The translations under genes were made by a program, and so were the position numbers. Of a DNA stretch of 64,000 nt, positions 1 to 9,307 are shown piece by piece. The first letter of the stretch is position 1. Each line of letters starts with the position of its first letter. The stretch spans positions 1 through 64,000 of the forward strand of contig JAJTYR010000014.1 of NCBI GenBank assembly GCA_021463505.1, in the 5' to 3' direction. This stretch comes from Burkholderiaceae bacterium (GTDB lineage Bacteria; Pseudomonadota; Gammaproteobacteria; Burkholderiales; Burkholderiaceae_E). The notes beneath the pieces are model-generated. The model saw nothing but the letters and a program-made list of their open reading frames with translations, was not told where the DNA came from and ran no database searches.

Positions 1-736
1 GCCAGCGAGGGGCGTGGCGGGCGCGCAGGCGATGGCGCTTGCCGCCGTGGCCCGCCACACGCTCGACCTCGAAGCCTGCCGCGGCGAGCGCCTCGCGCAC
101 CGCGCCGGCGGCCGACCAGGTCGCCAGCGTGGCGCCCGGACGCGCGAGACGGCCCAGCGTGCGCAGCAGCGCCGGCTCCCACATGTGCGGATTGCGCGTC
201 GGCGCGAAGCCATCGAGGAAGAACGCGTCGGCGCCCAGCCGCAGCTTCGGCACCAGCGTGCGTGCGTCACCGAAGCACAGCGTGAGCGTGGCCGCGTCGG
301 CTTCGAAGGCCACGCGGTGCATCCCCGGCAGCGCCGCCGGCCACTGTGCGAGCAGTCGTCGTACGTCGGCCGGCGCCGCACCGAACGCACCAAGCGCATC
401 GAGCGCGCGCCCCAGGTCGTCCGGGCACAGCGGATGGGCCTCGACCGAAAAGAAGTGCAGGCGCGCTGACGGGTCGCGGCGCTCGCGCCAGGCCTCGAGC
501 GTCGCGAGGAAGTTCACTCCCGGCCCGAAGCCGAGTTCGAGCACGGTGAAGGAGGCACCGGACGACTCCCGGGCCGCTTCGTCCCAGCGCTGCGGCAGCG
601 CGCATCCGTCGACGAAGACCGCGCGGGCCTCTGCCCACGCCCCCGCGCGGCTGCGGAACACGTCGCCGTAGAGCGTGCTCAGCGGCGTGCCCGACTCGTC
701 GAAGACCAGCGGCGGATGGGGAGCGATGGCGGGCAT
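1..736 (-). CDS. mnmC: tRNA U34 methyltransferase MnmC (MnmD domain), 3' end outside window
   Basis: The first 245 residues are visible; the gene runs off the left edge. MnmC's N-terminal domain is the SAM-dependent methyltransferase that completes mnm5s2U at the tRNA wobble position. Seen in the sequence: an SAM-binding loop ELGFGPGVNFLA at about residues 68-79 and the family motif FLDGFAPTRNPHMW at about 174-187, followed by an acidic-to-aromatic core ending near residue 235. Whether the C-terminal FAD oxidase half is fused cannot be seen here; a stand-alone MnmD would end near this edge. I took the ATG at 736 because it gives the typical short N-terminus (MPAIAPHPPLVF). The gene is divergent from the SPW-repeat gene; the 64 bp between them must hold both promoters. 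Confidence 0.85.
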   Translation of the reverse strand, partial: MPAIAPHPPLVFDESGTPLSTLYGDVFRSRAGAWAEARAVFVDGCALPQRWDEAARESSGASFTVLELGFGPGVNFLATLEAWRERRDPSARLHFFSVEAHPLCPDDLGRALDALGAFGAAPADVRRLLAQWPAALPGMHRVAFEADAATLTLCFGDARTLVPKLRLGADAFFLDGFAPTRNPHMWEPALLRTLGRLARPGATLATWSAAGAVREALAAAGFEVERVAGHGGKRHRLRARHAPRW

Positions 737-800
737 GGGGCGGTCGATCGCGCGCAGCCGATAGGTTACAGTGCAGGCGTCAGGGACAAGGGCGAAGCAG

Positions 801-1145
801 ATGATCAGGGCGCACTGGCAGGATCGCATCGAGGTGGCGCTGGGCCTGTGGCTGGTGGCGTCGCCGTTCGTGCTCGGCGTCACGCGCCAGCCGGCCGCCT
901 GGTCGGCGATGCTCGCTGGCGTGGCCGTCGTCACGCTGGCGGTCGAGGCCTTCTACTACCCCGAAATCGTCGAGGAATGGGGCAACCTGGCCGTGGGCGT
1001 CGGGTTGGCCGCGTCGCCCTGGCTGTTCGGCTACGACGACGAGCGCATCGCGATGATCAACGCGCTCGCCTGCGGCGTCGCGATCGCCGCGCTGTCGTTC
1101 TGGACTGCCGAGGACATCCAGCGCGAGCAGCGCGACGTCCACTGA
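801..1145 (+). CDS. SPW repeat membrane protein
   Basis: A 114-residue inner-membrane protein with two SPW-type repeats: a helix pair containing LWLVASPFVLG at about residues 16-26 and a second containing GLAASPWLFGY at about 72-82. Each repeat is a pair of membrane segments around a Ser-Pro-Trp/Phe turn, so four membrane segments are expected. The family has no established biochemical role. I chose the ATG at 801; an in-frame GTG at 771 would add ten residues without any family similarity. A TACAGT hexamer at 767-772 is a plausible -10. The downstream transporter gene begins 16 bp after the stop, so the two may be cotranscribed. Confidence 0.7.
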   Translation: MIRAHWQDRIEVALGLWLVASPFVLGVTRQPAAWSAMLAGVAVVTLAVEAFYYPEIVEEWGNLAVGVGLAASPWLFGYDDERIAMINALACGVAIAALSFWTAEDIQREQRDVH

Positions 1146-1161
1146 AGCGGAATCGCGCCAG

Positions 1162-2799
1162 GTGCCGATGAGCGGCCCCGCGCGCCTGGCGCGCTGGCTC
1201 GACGAGAACGTCGTTGCCCTGGGCCGCGACATGCGGCTGTCGTACCTGCCGCCGCTGATGGTCTACATGGCGGCCGGCATCTCCGGACTCACGGCGATCG
1301 TCGGCACCTTCTTCGTCAAGGAATACCTCGGCCTGTCGGCCGAGTTCCTGGCCGCGCTCGGCTTCTGGGCCGGCCTGCCCTGGGCGCTGAAGATGCCGCT
1401 GGGCCACCTGGTCGACCTGATGTGGCGCTACAAGGCCTGGCTCGTCTGGCTCGGCGCTTCGTTGATCGCCGCCAGCCTGCTGATCATGATCGCGCTGCTC
1501 GCCGATCCGCGGGCGATGGCCACGGTGATGCGCATCGAAGCCTGGTACGTGCTGTCCGCACTGCTCGCGCCGATCGGCTACGTGACCCAGGACGTGGTCG
1601 CCGACGCGATGACCGTCGAGGCGGTGCCGCATCACGACGAAGCCGGCCAGCCGATCGGCGACGAGCGGCGGCGCTCGATGCACACCACGATGCAGACCCT
1701 CGGTCGCGTGGCGATCATCGGCGGCGGCGTGCTGGTGGCGCTGGCCAACGTGTTCCTGCTGCGCGGTGCGGGCGCGCTGCCCGAGGCGCAGAAAGTCGCG
1801 GTCTACGTGCTGGTGCACCAGCTGGCGCTGCTGATCCCGGTGGTGTCGGTGGCCGGTGTGGTGTTCGCTGCGTGGTTGCGCCGGCGCGCCGGCCGCCGGC
1901 TGCGTGCCCAGGGTCTCGATGCGGCCGCGATCGCGGCGCGGCTCGATGTCCACCCCCAACGTCCCCCGGTGAACGGGTGGGTGCTTGGCGGCGGACTGGC
2001 GTTCGCCGTGATCTCGATCACCGTCGGCCTGAGCGATTTCCCGTGGAACGAGGAATTGATCTTCGGCGCATCGATGGCGATCGTCGTCGCGCTGATGTGG
2101 CGGTTGCTGCGCGAACTCGCGCCGCAGGCGCGCGCGACGCTGCTCGGCACCGCGCTGGTGGTGTTCGTGTTCCGCGCCACGCCGACGGCCGGCGCCGGCC
2201 AGACGTGGTGGATGATCGACGAACTCGGCTTCGACCAGCAGTTCCTGTCGGTGCTCTCGGTGATCGGCAGCGCGCTCACGCTGGCGGGCCTGTTCGTTTT
2301 CAGGCGGTTCATGGCCGAGCGCTCGATCTACTACATCGTCGGCTTCCTCACGGTGATCGGCATGCTGCTGATGCTGCCGATCGTCGGCATGTTCTACGGG
2401 CTGCACCACTGGAGCGCCGCGCACACCGGCGGCCTGGTCGATGCACGCTTCATCGCGCTGGTGGACACCGCGATCGAGTCGCCGCTGGGCCAGATCGCGA
2501 TGGTGCCGATGCTCGCCTGGATCGCCAACTCGGCGCCCGGGAAACTGAAGGCAACCTATTTCGCGGTGATGGCCTCGTTCACCAATCTGGCGCTGTCGGC
2601 CTCGCAACTGGGTACCAAGTGGCTGAACAAGGCCTTCGTGGTCACGCGCGAGGTGAAGGATCCGACGAGCGGGGTGATCTCGGTGCCGGCCGACTACAGC
2701 GAGCTCGGCGAGCTGATGCTGCTGGTGCTGCTGATCGCGCTCGTCGCGCCACTGGCGACGATCGCGCTGGTGCGCCTGGCCCGGCTGCGCAGCGCCTGA
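1162..2799 (+). CDS. MFS transporter, BT1/folate-biopterin transporter-like
   Basis: A 545-residue polytopic membrane protein with about 12-14 hydrophobic segments spread over the whole length and a polar central stretch (about residues 240-270). The N-terminal half has the pattern of the BT1/folate-biopterin branch of the major facilitator superfamily: a long first helix pair, the motif GFWAGLPWALKMPLGHLVDL at about residues 74-93 replacing the usual MFS loop 2-3 signature, and a conserved DVVADAMTVE near 147-156. BT1 relatives in bacteria are mostly uncharacterised; the substrate is unknown. The start is a GTG at 1162 16 bp after the SPW gene; a downstream ATG at 1168 is an alternative that only removes two residues. 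Confidence 0.6.
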   Translation: MPMSGPARLARWLDENVVALGRDMRLSYLPPLMVYMAAGISGLTAIVGTFFVKEYLGLSAEFLAALGFWAGLPWALKMPLGHLVDLMWRYKAWLVWLGASLIAASLLIMIALLADPRAMATVMRIEAWYVLSALLAPIGYVTQDVVADAMTVEAVPHHDEAGQPIGDERRRSMHTTMQTLGRVAIIGGGVLVALANVFLLRGAGALPEAQKVAVYVLVHQLALLIPVVSVAGVVFAAWLRRRAGRRLRAQGLDAAAIAARLDVHPQRPPVNGWVLGGGLAFAVISITVGLSDFPWNEELIFGASMAIVVALMWRLLRELAPQARATLLGTALVVFVFRATPTAGAGQTWWMIDELGFDQQFLSVLSVIGSALTLAGLFVFRRFMAERSIYYIVGFLTVIGMLLMLPIVGMFYGLHHWSAAHTGGLVDARFIALVDTAIESPLGQIAMVPMLAWIANSAPGKLKATYFAVMASFTNLALSASQLGTKWLNKAFVVTREVKDPTSGVISVPADYSELGELMLLVLLIALVAPLATIALVRLARLRSA

Positions 2800-2858
2800 A
2801 CGTCCAGCCATGCGCGGGCTGCGCGCGCAGTCCGCGGTGCCGACGCGAACCGCGCGGA

Positions 2859-2864
2859 TAGAAT
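2859..2864 (+). promoter_or_regulatory. -10-like hexamer, possible leaderless start of DUF3108 gene
   Basis: TAGAAT lies 6 nt before the ATG at 2871 and no Shine-Dalgarno sequence is present between them. A transcript starting at the usual distance would begin at or next to the ATG. No good -35 is visible. Confidence 0.35.
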
Positions 2865-2870
2865 CGGACG

Positions 2871-4076
2871 ATGCGTGCCCTTGCGCGACCGGCCGCACGC
2901 GCGCCGGCCGTCATCGCCTTCCTGCTGTGCTCGATCGTCGCCCACCTCGTCGCGTTGCGCGGCGCGAGCGTGTCGGGCTGGCTCGCGCCGCCGCCGCGCG
3001 AATCGGCGCAGGTGACGGTCGAGCTGATCGTGCCGGCACCGCCAGCGGCTGCGCCGCCCGTCGCCTCTGCCGCCGCACCGGCCCGACCGAAGCCGGCGCC
3101 GCGTGCGCGGCCGCGCGCGACGCCGCGCGCCGTGCCGGCGCCGGCCGAAGCTGCCGCAGCGGCGCCTGCGGTGATGGCCCCCACGGCGTCGTTCGCCGAC
3201 TCGGATCCGTTCGGTGCGATGCTCGACCTGGCGGACGACGACGCATTGCCGGCCGGTGCCACCGACGCTGCCGCGCAGGGCGATGCCGCAGCGACCACCG
3301 GGTCGCCGACGGGCGCCTCGCCGGGCGCCGCGACGCCCGCGCAGCACGCCGACGAACAGGGCGTGGCGGTGGCCGCAGCTGCCGCGGCGACCACGCCGGC
3401 TGCGCCCCTGGCCGAAGCGCCGATCGTGGTGACACCGCAATCGGGCACGGTGCACTACCGGGTGCACTACGGCGACCCGCTGGACGGCAACGTCGTGGCG
3501 ACGCTCGAGCAGTCGTTCGAGATCGGCCCGCAGCACTACCGGCTGCACAGCGAGGGCAGGGCGCAGGGCCTGGTCTCGTGGTTCTATCGCGGCTCGCTGG
3601 TGCAGGACAGTGTCGGTACCGTGTCGGCGGCGGGTCTGGCTCCATCGAACTATCACGAGCGTCGCGGCGACCGCCCGCCGCGCTCGGCGACGATCGACAC
3701 CGTGCAGGGCGAGGTGATCTTCGGGTCGGGCCGGCGCCGGGAAGCGCCGCAGGGCGTCCAGGACCGGCTGTCGGTGGTGGTACAACTGGCGCTGCTGCGG
3801 CAGTCGCGCCCGGCGCAGTTCGAGCCGGGTGCGACGATCCGCCTGTCGATGCTCGGCAATTCGAGCGTCGAACCGGTGGACTGGTCCGTGATCGGCGAAG
3901 AGACGGTGAACACCGACGCGGGCGCCGTGCGTGCGCTGCGCCTGAATCGCCCCGGCGCGGGCGACGATCCGGCGATCGACGTCTGGCTCGCGCTGGACGA
4001 GCGCATCGTGCCGGTGCGCATGCGCGTCACCGAGCGCAGCGGACGCGCGCTCGACCAGGTGCTGGCGTCGCAGTGA
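2871..4076 (+). CDS. DUF3108 domain-containing protein
   Basis: A 401-residue envelope protein. An N-terminal hydrophobic segment (about residues 12-32) is followed by an Ala/Pro/Arg-rich linker to about residue 185, then a globular DUF3108 domain (about 190-401) that starts with the beta-rich VHYRVHYGDPLDG and ends in RMRVTERSGRALDQVL. DUF3108 proteins are predicted periplasmic beta-structured proteins of unknown function. The N-terminus, with one membrane anchor and a Pro/Ala-rich periplasm-spanning stretch, looks like a TonB-type arrangement, so the DUF3108 domain is probably tethered to the inner membrane and reaches into the periplasm. The start at 2871 is fixed by the anchor helix. The next gene begins 74 bp downstream. 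Confidence 0.75.
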   Translation: MRALARPAARAPAVIAFLLCSIVAHLVALRGASVSGWLAPPPRESAQVTVELIVPAPPAAAPPVASAAAPARPKPAPRARPRATPRAVPAPAEAAAAAPAVMAPTASFADSDPFGAMLDLADDDALPAGATDAAAQGDAAATTGSPTGASPGAATPAQHADEQGVAVAAAAAATTPAAPLAEAPIVVTPQSGTVHYRVHYGDPLDGNVVATLEQSFEIGPQHYRLHSEGRAQGLVSWFYRGSLVQDSVGTVSAAGLAPSNYHERRGDRPPRSATIDTVQGEVIFGSGRRREAPQGVQDRLSVVVQLALLRQSRPAQFEPGATIRLSMLGNSSVEPVDWSVIGEETVNTDAGAVRALRLNRPGAGDDPAIDVWLALDERIVPVRMRVTERSGRALDQVLASQ

Positions 4077-4115
4077 GCATGCGCGTGCCGTGGACACGCG
4101 CGCAGTGACGTGCCG

Positions 4116-4143
4116 CTGACGCACCCGGCGAATACGCTATCCT
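4116..4143 (+). promoter_or_regulatory. Promoter for the class III aminotransferase gene (putative leaderless)
   Basis: CTGACG (4116-4121) and TATCCT (4138-4143) are 16 bp apart and match the sigma-70 hexamers at 4 of 6 positions each. The -10 ends 7 nt before the ATG at 4151, and there is no ribosome binding site, so the mRNA may start at or near the ATG. Confidence 0.4.
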
Positions 4144-4150
4144 GCGCTTC

Positions 4151-5494
4151 ATGACACGCGTATTCCACCGCACGCTCGGGCGCAGGTATCCGGTCGCCGT
4201 CTCGGGTAGCGGCGCGGTGCTGCGCGACGCCGACGGGAAGGCTTACCTCGACGCATCGGGCGGCGCGGCCGTCTCCTGCCTCGGCCATGGCCATCCCGAC
4301 GTGGTCGCCGCGATGCACGCGCAGATCGACCGGCTCGCCTACGCCCACACCAGCTTCTTCACGACCGAGGTCGCCGAACAGTTGGCCGACACGCTGGTGG
4401 CCGACGCGCCCGAGGGCATCGGACAGGTGTACTTCGTCTCCGGCGGGTCCGAGGCGATCGAGGCGGCGCTGAAGATGGCGCGCCAGTATTTCGTGGAGAT
4501 CGGGCAACCCGAGCGGCGGCACTTCATCGCGCGTCGCCAGAGCTATCACGGCAACACGCTGGGCGCGCTGGCGGTCGGCGGCAACGCCTGGCGCCGCGCG
4601 CAGTTCGCGCCGTTGCTGATCGACGTTGCACACGTCGCGCCCTGCTACGAATACCGCGGCCGCGGTGCCGACGAGACGCCCGAAGCCTACGGCCGGCGCC
4701 TGGTGGCCGAACTGGCGGCCGAGATCGAGCGGCTCGGGCCGGGCAACGTGATCGCGTTCGTCGCCGAGACGGTGGGCGGCGCGACCTCCGGCGCGCTGAC
4801 CCCGGTGCCTGGCTACCTGCGCGGCGTGCGCGAACTGTGCGACCGCCACGGCATCCTGCTGATCCTCGACGAGGTGATGTGCGGCATGGGCCGCACCGGC
4901 ACGCTGCACGCCTGCGAGCAGGAAGGGGTGTCGCCCGACCTGATGACGATCGCCAAGGGCCTGGGCGGCGGCTACCAGCCGATCGGGGCGGTGCTGGTGC
5001 AGCAGCGCATCGTCGATGCATTCGCGCGCGGCACCGGCTTCTTCCAGCACGGCCACACCTACCTGGGCCACGCGGTGGCGTGCGCGGCTGCGCTGGCGGT
5101 GCAGCAGGTGATCCGTCGCGACCGGCTGCTCGACGCCTGCGTGCAGCACGGCGAAGAGCTGCGCGAGGCCCTGACCGGGCGTTTCGGCGCGCATCCGCAC
5201 GTCGGCGACATCCGCGGCCGGGGCCTGTTTCGCGCGATCGAGCTGGTGGCCGATCGCGCGACGAAGGCGCCGTTCGACCCGTCGCTGAAGCTGCACGCGC
5301 GCATCAGGCAGGAGGCGATGGCGCGCGGCCTGATGGTCTACCCGATGGGCGGCACGATCGACGGACGGCTCGGCGATCACGTGCTGCTCGCTCCGCCGTT
5401 CATCGTCACGCCGCAGGAAGTCGGGCAGATCGTCGAGCGGCTGGGCGAGGCGGTCGACGCGTCGATCGCTGCGCTGGCGCCCGCGGCACGCTGA
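4151..5494 (+). CDS. Class III PLP-dependent aminotransferase
   Basis: A 447-residue fold-type I aminotransferase of class III (ornithine/omega-amino acid group). Visible landmarks: PLP phosphate site [15 protein letters not shown] (97-111), [10 protein letters not shown] (131-140) that stacks on the cofactor ring, [14 protein letters not shown] with Asp240 that binds the pyridine nitrogen, and the Schiff-base lysine Lys269 in [10 protein letters not shown]. The substrate cannot be assigned: relatives include beta-alanine:pyruvate and diaminobutyrate aminotransferases as well as many annotated only as aspartate aminotransferase family. The following gene is the binding protein of a TRAP transporter, so the aminotransferase could act on an imported acid, but a 131-bp gap separates them and co-expression is not proven. 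Confidence 0.85.
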   Translation: MTRVFHRTLGRRYPVAVSGSGAVLRDADGKAYLDASGGAAVSCLGHGHPDVVAAMHAQIDRLAYAHTSFFTTEVAEQLADTLVADAPEGIGQVYFVSGGSEAIEAALKMARQYFVEIGQPERRHFIARRQSYHGNTLGALAVGGNAWRRAQFAPLLIDVAHVAPCYEYRGRGADETPEAYGRRLVAELAAEIERLGPGNVIAFVAETVGGATSGALTPVPGYLRGVRELCDRHGILLILDEVMCGMGRTGTLHACEQEGVSPDLMTIAKGLGGGYQPIGAVLVQQRIVDAFARGTGFFQHGHTYLGHAVACAAALAVQQVIRRDRLLDACVQHGEELREALTGRFGAHPHVGDIRGRGLFRAIELVADRATKAPFDPSLKLHARIRQEAMARGLMVYPMGGTIDGRLGDHVLLAPPFIVTPQEVGQIVERLGEAVDASIAALAPAAR

Positions 5495-5625
5495 CCCGCG
5501 CCGGCCCGGGGCTTGCCGCGCCACCCGGGCCGCCGCTGCACGTCGGGGTGTTCCCGACTTGCCTCGCGCGGCCCAATCAGCATAATGGCGCCGTCTCAAC
5601 GGCACGAATCCAAGGAGTCGCACGA

Positions 5626-6612
5626 ATGAGCAAGATCCTGAAGGCTGCGCGGCTCGCCGCGATCGTCGGTGCTGCACTGTCGGCCGCCGCGTTCACCACG
5701 CCGGTCGCGGCGCAGAGCAAGTTCATCACCATCGGCACCGGCGGCGTCACCGGCGTCTACTACGCGGCGGGCGGCGCGATCTGCCGGCTGGTCAACAAGG
5801 ACCGCGCGAAGCACGGCATCCGCTGCTCGGTGGAGTCCACCGGCGGCTCGGTGTTCAACGTGAACACGATCAAGGCCGGCGAGCTCGACCTCGGCTTCGC
5901 GCAATCCGACGTGCAGTACAACGCGCTGAAGGGCGTCGGCCAGTTCAAGGACGCAGGCCCCTACGCCGACGAGCGCGCGGTGTTCTCGGTGCACCCCGAA
6001 CCGTTCACCGTCGTCGCGCGCAAGGAAGCCAACATCAAGACGTTCGCCGACTTCAAGGGCAAGCGCTTCAACGTCGGCAACCCCGGCTCGGGCACGCGCT
6101 CGTCGATGGAAGAGCTGCTGGTGGCCCTGGGCTGGAAGCTCGGCGACTTCGGCCTGGCCGCCGAGCTGAAGGCCGACGAGCACGGGCCGGCGCTGTGCGA
6201 CGGCAAGATCGACGGCTTCTTCTACGCGGTCGGCCATCCGTCGGCGAACATCCAGGACCCGACGACCTCGTGCGGCGCGAAGCTCGTCTCGCTCACCGGC
6301 CCGGCGATCGACAAGCTGCTCGCCGACAAGCCGTACTACGCGAAGGCCACGATCCCCGGCGGCCTGTATCCGATCAACCCGCAGCCGACCGAAACCTACG
6401 GCGTGCTCGCCACGGTGGTCGCCTCGGCGAAGACGCCGGCCGACACGGTCTACCAGGTGGTGAAGGCGGTGTTCGACAACTTCGACGAGTTCAGGAAGCT
6501 GCACCCGGCGCTGGCCAACCTGAAGCCGGAGAACATGGCGAAGGACGGCCTGTCGGCGCCGCTGCACGAAGGGGCGCTGCGGTACTACAAGGAAAAGGGC
6601 TGGGTGAACTGA
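5626..6612 (+). CDS. TAXI family TRAP transporter solute-binding protein
   Basis: A 328-residue periplasmic binding protein. Residues 1-30 are a typical Sec signal peptide ending VAAQ; the mature protein starts with the family hallmark [20 protein letters not shown]. Later motifs [18 protein letters not shown] and the C-terminal [13 protein letters not shown] also fit the TAXI (TRAP-associated extracytoplasmic immunogenic) family. Binding proteins of this family deliver small organic acids or amino acids such as glutamate to a DctM-type permease. The start at 5626 has a good AAGGAG 11 bp upstream and a CATAAT -10-like hexamer near 5580. The permease gene follows after an intrinsic terminator, an arrangement that would make more binding protein than permease. 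Confidence 0.92.
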   Translation: MSKILKAARLAAIVGAALSAAAFTTPVAAQSKFITIGTGGVTGVYYAAGGAICRLVNKDRAKHGIRCSVESTGGSVFNVNTIKAGELDLGFAQSDVQYNALKGVGQFKDAGPYADERAVFSVHPEPFTVVARKEANIKTFADFKGKRFNVGNPGSGTRSSMEELLVALGWKLGDFGLAAELKADEHGPALCDGKIDGFFYAVGHPSANIQDPTTSCGAKLVSLTGPAIDKLLADKPYYAKATIPGGLYPINPQPTETYGVLATVVASAKTPADTVYQVVKAVFDNFDEFRKLHPALANLKPENMAKDGLSAPLHEGALRYYKEKGWVN

Positions 6613-6650
6613 GCGCCCGGGGCGCAAGCCTGAGCCGACGTTTCGACAAA

Positions 6651-6672
6651 GCGGGCCCGCGGCCCGCTTTTT
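6651..6672 (+). terminator. Intrinsic terminator between TRAP binding protein and permease
   Basis: A perfect 7-bp stem GCGGGCC / GGCCCGC with a 3-nt loop (6651-6667) is followed by five T residues (6668-6672). It lies 39 bp after the binding-protein stop and 53 bp before the permease start, so it should act as a partial terminator within the operon. Confidence 0.85.
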
Positions 6673-6724
6673 CGTGACGCGCCGCCCGCGAGGCGATCAC
6701 GAGGCGATTGATCGGGAGATCCGC

Positions 6725-9307
6725 ATGAGCCAGAGCGGCAGGCCTTCGGCCGAACTGCAGCAGCTCGTCGCCGACGTCGACACCGGCGGGCGCGCCGCCT
6801 CGGGCTTCTCCGGCGCGGTGATCAGCGTGGTCGCGATCGCCTGGTCGCTGTGGCAGCTCTGGTACGCCTCGCCGCTGCCGTTCTCGCTCGGCTTCGGCCT
6901 GCTCAACGACACCGAGGCGCGCGCGCTTCACGTGGCCCTGGCGCTGTTCCTCGGTTTCCTCGCGTACCCCGGCTCGCGCCGGCGCGGCGTGCGCTATCGC
7001 GTCCCCGTCAGCGACTGGCTGATGGCTTTCGCCGCGGCCTTCGCCGGCGCCTACCTGCTGCTCTTCTACAACGAACTTGCCACCCGCCCGGGCGTGCCGA
7101 TCACGCAGGACATCGTGGTCGCCACCGTCGGCATGGTGCTGCTGCTCGAAGCCACGCGCCGCGCCGTCGGCCTGCCGATGACGATCCTCGCGCTGGTGTT
7201 CCTCGCGTACATCTTCCTCGGCCCGTGGCTGCCCGACGTCGTGTCGCACAAGGGTGCATCGCTCGAGCGGATGATTTCGCACATGTGGCTGACCACCGAG
7301 GGAGTCTACGGCGTCGCGCTCGGCGTGTCGGTGTCGTTCATCTTCATCTACGTGCTGTTCGGCTCGCTGCTCGATCGCGCGGGCGCGGGCAACTACATGA
7401 TGCAGGTGGCGTTCGCCGCGCTCGGCCACCTGCGCGGCGGCCCCGCGAAAGTCGCGGTCGTCTCGTCGGGGTTGAACGGCCTGATCTCGGGCTCGTCGGT
7501 GTCGAACGTCGTCTCGGGCGGCATCTTCACGATCCCGCTGATGAAGAAGGCCGGCTACGGCGGCGTCAAGGCCGGCGCGATCGAGACCGCCTCGTCGGTC
7601 AACGGCCAGATCATGCCGCCGGTGATGGGCGCCGCCGCCTTCCTGATGGTGGAGTACGTCGGCATTCCGTATTCGGACATCGTCAAGCACGCATTCCTGC
7701 CCGCGCTGATCTCGTACATTGCACTGTTCTACATCGTGCACCTCGAGGCGCTCAAGCTCGGCATGAACCCGAGCGCGGCGCGCCGGCCGCGCAGCATGCG
7801 CGAGCGTGCGCTCGGCTGGGGCTTCGGACTGAGCGGCACGATCGTCGTGTGCGCGCTGGTCTACTGGATCGCGCTCGGCGCGCAGCAACTGTTCGGCGCG
7901 AACGCGATCTGGATCACCGGCGGGCTGCTGCTCGTCACGCACGTGGCATTGCTGCGGGACGCCGCGCGCAATCCCGATCTGCCGCAGGACATCGACATCG
8001 ACAACCCGGTTCTGCCCGACACCTGGCCGACGGTGCGCGCGGGGCTGCACTTCCTCGTCCCGATCGGTGTGCTGATCTGGTGCCTGATGATCGAGCAATT
8101 GTCGCCGGCGCTGAGCGCGTTCTGGGCGACAGCGACGCTGATCGCGTTGATGCTCACCCAGCGGCCGATCCTGGCGTTCTTTCGCGGTACCGGCAAGCTC
8201 GACGCCTGGCGCACCGGCGTGCGCGAAGTCGTCCGGGGGCTGAACGACGGGGCGCGCAACATGATCGGCATCGGCATTGCGACCGCCACCGCCGGGATCA
8301 TCGTCGGCGGCATCACGCTCACCGGGTTGGGCTTCCGGATGACCGACTTCGTCGAGGTGGTCTCGCAGGGCAACGTGATCGTGATGCTGCTGTTCACGGC
8401 ATTCGTCTGTCTGGTGCTCGGCCTGGGCGTTCCGACCACCGCCAACTACATCCTCGTCGCGTCACTGATGGCGCCGGTGATCGTCGAGCTCGGCGCGCAG
8501 AACGGCCTGATCATCCCGCTGATCGCGGTGCACCTGTTCGTCTTCTATTACGGGATCATGGGCGACATCACGCCGCCGGTGGGGCTCGCGACCTTCGCCG
8601 CTGCAGCGATCTCGGGCGAGGATCCGATCCAGACCGGGATCCAGGGGTCGCTCTACGCGCTGCGCACGGTCGTGCTGCCCTTTGTGTTCGTCTTCAACCC
8701 GGCGCTGCTGCTGATCGACGTGCACGGCTGGTGGGAAGTCGCGCTGGTGGCGTTTGCGGCGATCGTCGCGTCGCTCACCTTCGCGGCCGCGACGATGGCG
8801 TGGTTTCGCGTACGCTGCCGCTGGTGGGAGGTCGTGGCACTGCTGGTGGCCACCTTCGCGCTGTTTCGCCCCGATTACTTCATCGACCGGATCGCCGCTC
8901 CTCACTTCGAGGTGCCCGCCGCGCGCATCTTCGACGTCGCGAAGAACCTCGGTCCGGGTGACCGGCTGGCGCTGGTCATCCGCGGCACCCGTCTCGAGGG
9001 TGACGAAGTGCGCAAGACCGTCGGCGTGCAACTGCGCGGCGAGCCCGGCGACGGCCGCAGGCGGCTGGAGGAGGCGGGGCTCACGGTCACCGCACTCGGC
9101 GACCAGGTACAGATCGCCAACGTGCGCTTCGGCAGCCGCGCGAAAAGGAACGGCTTCGAGATCGGCTGGACCGTGGGCGGCGTGCTCGTGCCGACGGAGC
9201 GGCCGTCGATGCACTGGGTCTACATCCCGGCGCTGCTGCTGGTGGCGCTGCTCTGGTGGGGGCAGGGCCGGCGGATGCCTCAACCGGAACCGATCCAGCC
9301 GGCATAG
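6725..9307 (+). CDS. TRAP transporter fused permease (DctQM type) with DUF3394 C-terminus
   Basis: An 860-residue polytopic inner-membrane protein: the small (DctQ-like) and large (DctM-like) TRAP permease subunits are fused, as is usual for TAXI systems. The DctM core includes SGLNGLISGSSVSNVVSGG (about residues 248-266), ASSVNGQIMPPVMGAAAFL and a late GVPTTANYILVASLMAPV, the substrate- and sodium-path motifs of the family. After the last DctM helices (about residue 680) a cytosolic/periplasmic region of about 180 residues matches the DUF3394 extension found on many fused TAXI permeases, ending with another membrane helix. The ATG at 6725 has GGGAG 7 bp upstream; an in-frame GTG at 6674 would put 17 charged residues in front and sits in the terminator. 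Its 3' end overlaps the convergent dehydratase gene by 28 bp. Confidence 0.9.
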   Translation: MSQSGRPSAELQQLVADVDTGGRAASGFSGAVISVVAIAWSLWQLWYASPLPFSLGFGLLNDTEARALHVALALFLGFLAYPGSRRRGVRYRVPVSDWLMAFAAAFAGAYLLLFYNELATRPGVPITQDIVVATVGMVLLLEATRRAVGLPMTILALVFLAYIFLGPWLPDVVSHKGASLERMISHMWLTTEGVYGVALGVSVSFIFIYVLFGSLLDRAGAGNYMMQVAFAALGHLRGGPAKVAVVSSGLNGLISGSSVSNVVSGGIFTIPLMKKAGYGGVKAGAIETASSVNGQIMPPVMGAAAFLMVEYVGIPYSDIVKHAFLPALISYIALFYIVHLEALKLGMNPSAARRPRSMRERALGWGFGLSGTIVVCALVYWIALGAQQLFGANAIWITGGLLLVTHVALLRDAARNPDLPQDIDIDNPVLPDTWPTVRAGLHFLVPIGVLIWCLMIEQLSPALSAFWATATLIALMLTQRPILAFFRGTGKLDAWRTGVREVVRGLNDGARNMIGIGIATATAGIIVGGITLTGLGFRMTDFVEVVSQGNVIVMLLFTAFVCLVLGLGVPTTANYILVASLMAPVIVELGAQNGLIIPLIAVHLFVFYYGIMGDITPPVGLATFAAAAISGEDPIQTGIQGSLYALRTVVLPFVFVFNPALLLIDVHGWWEVALVAFAAIVASLTFAAATMAWFRVRCRWWEVVALLVATFALFRPDYFIDRIAAPHFEVPAARIFDVAKNLGPGDRLALVIRGTRLEGDEVRKTVGVQLRGEPGDGRRRLEEAGLTVTALGDQVQIANVRFGSRAKRNGFEIGWTVGGVLVPTERPSMHWVYIPALLLVALLWWGQGRRMPQPEPIQPA

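Noticed and set aside
1057-2898. 613-codon open frame on the minus strand across the MFS gene
   Set aside because: Frame is antisense to a gene with clear membrane-protein features; its Arg/His/Gln/Asp composition is that of a GC-rich shadow.
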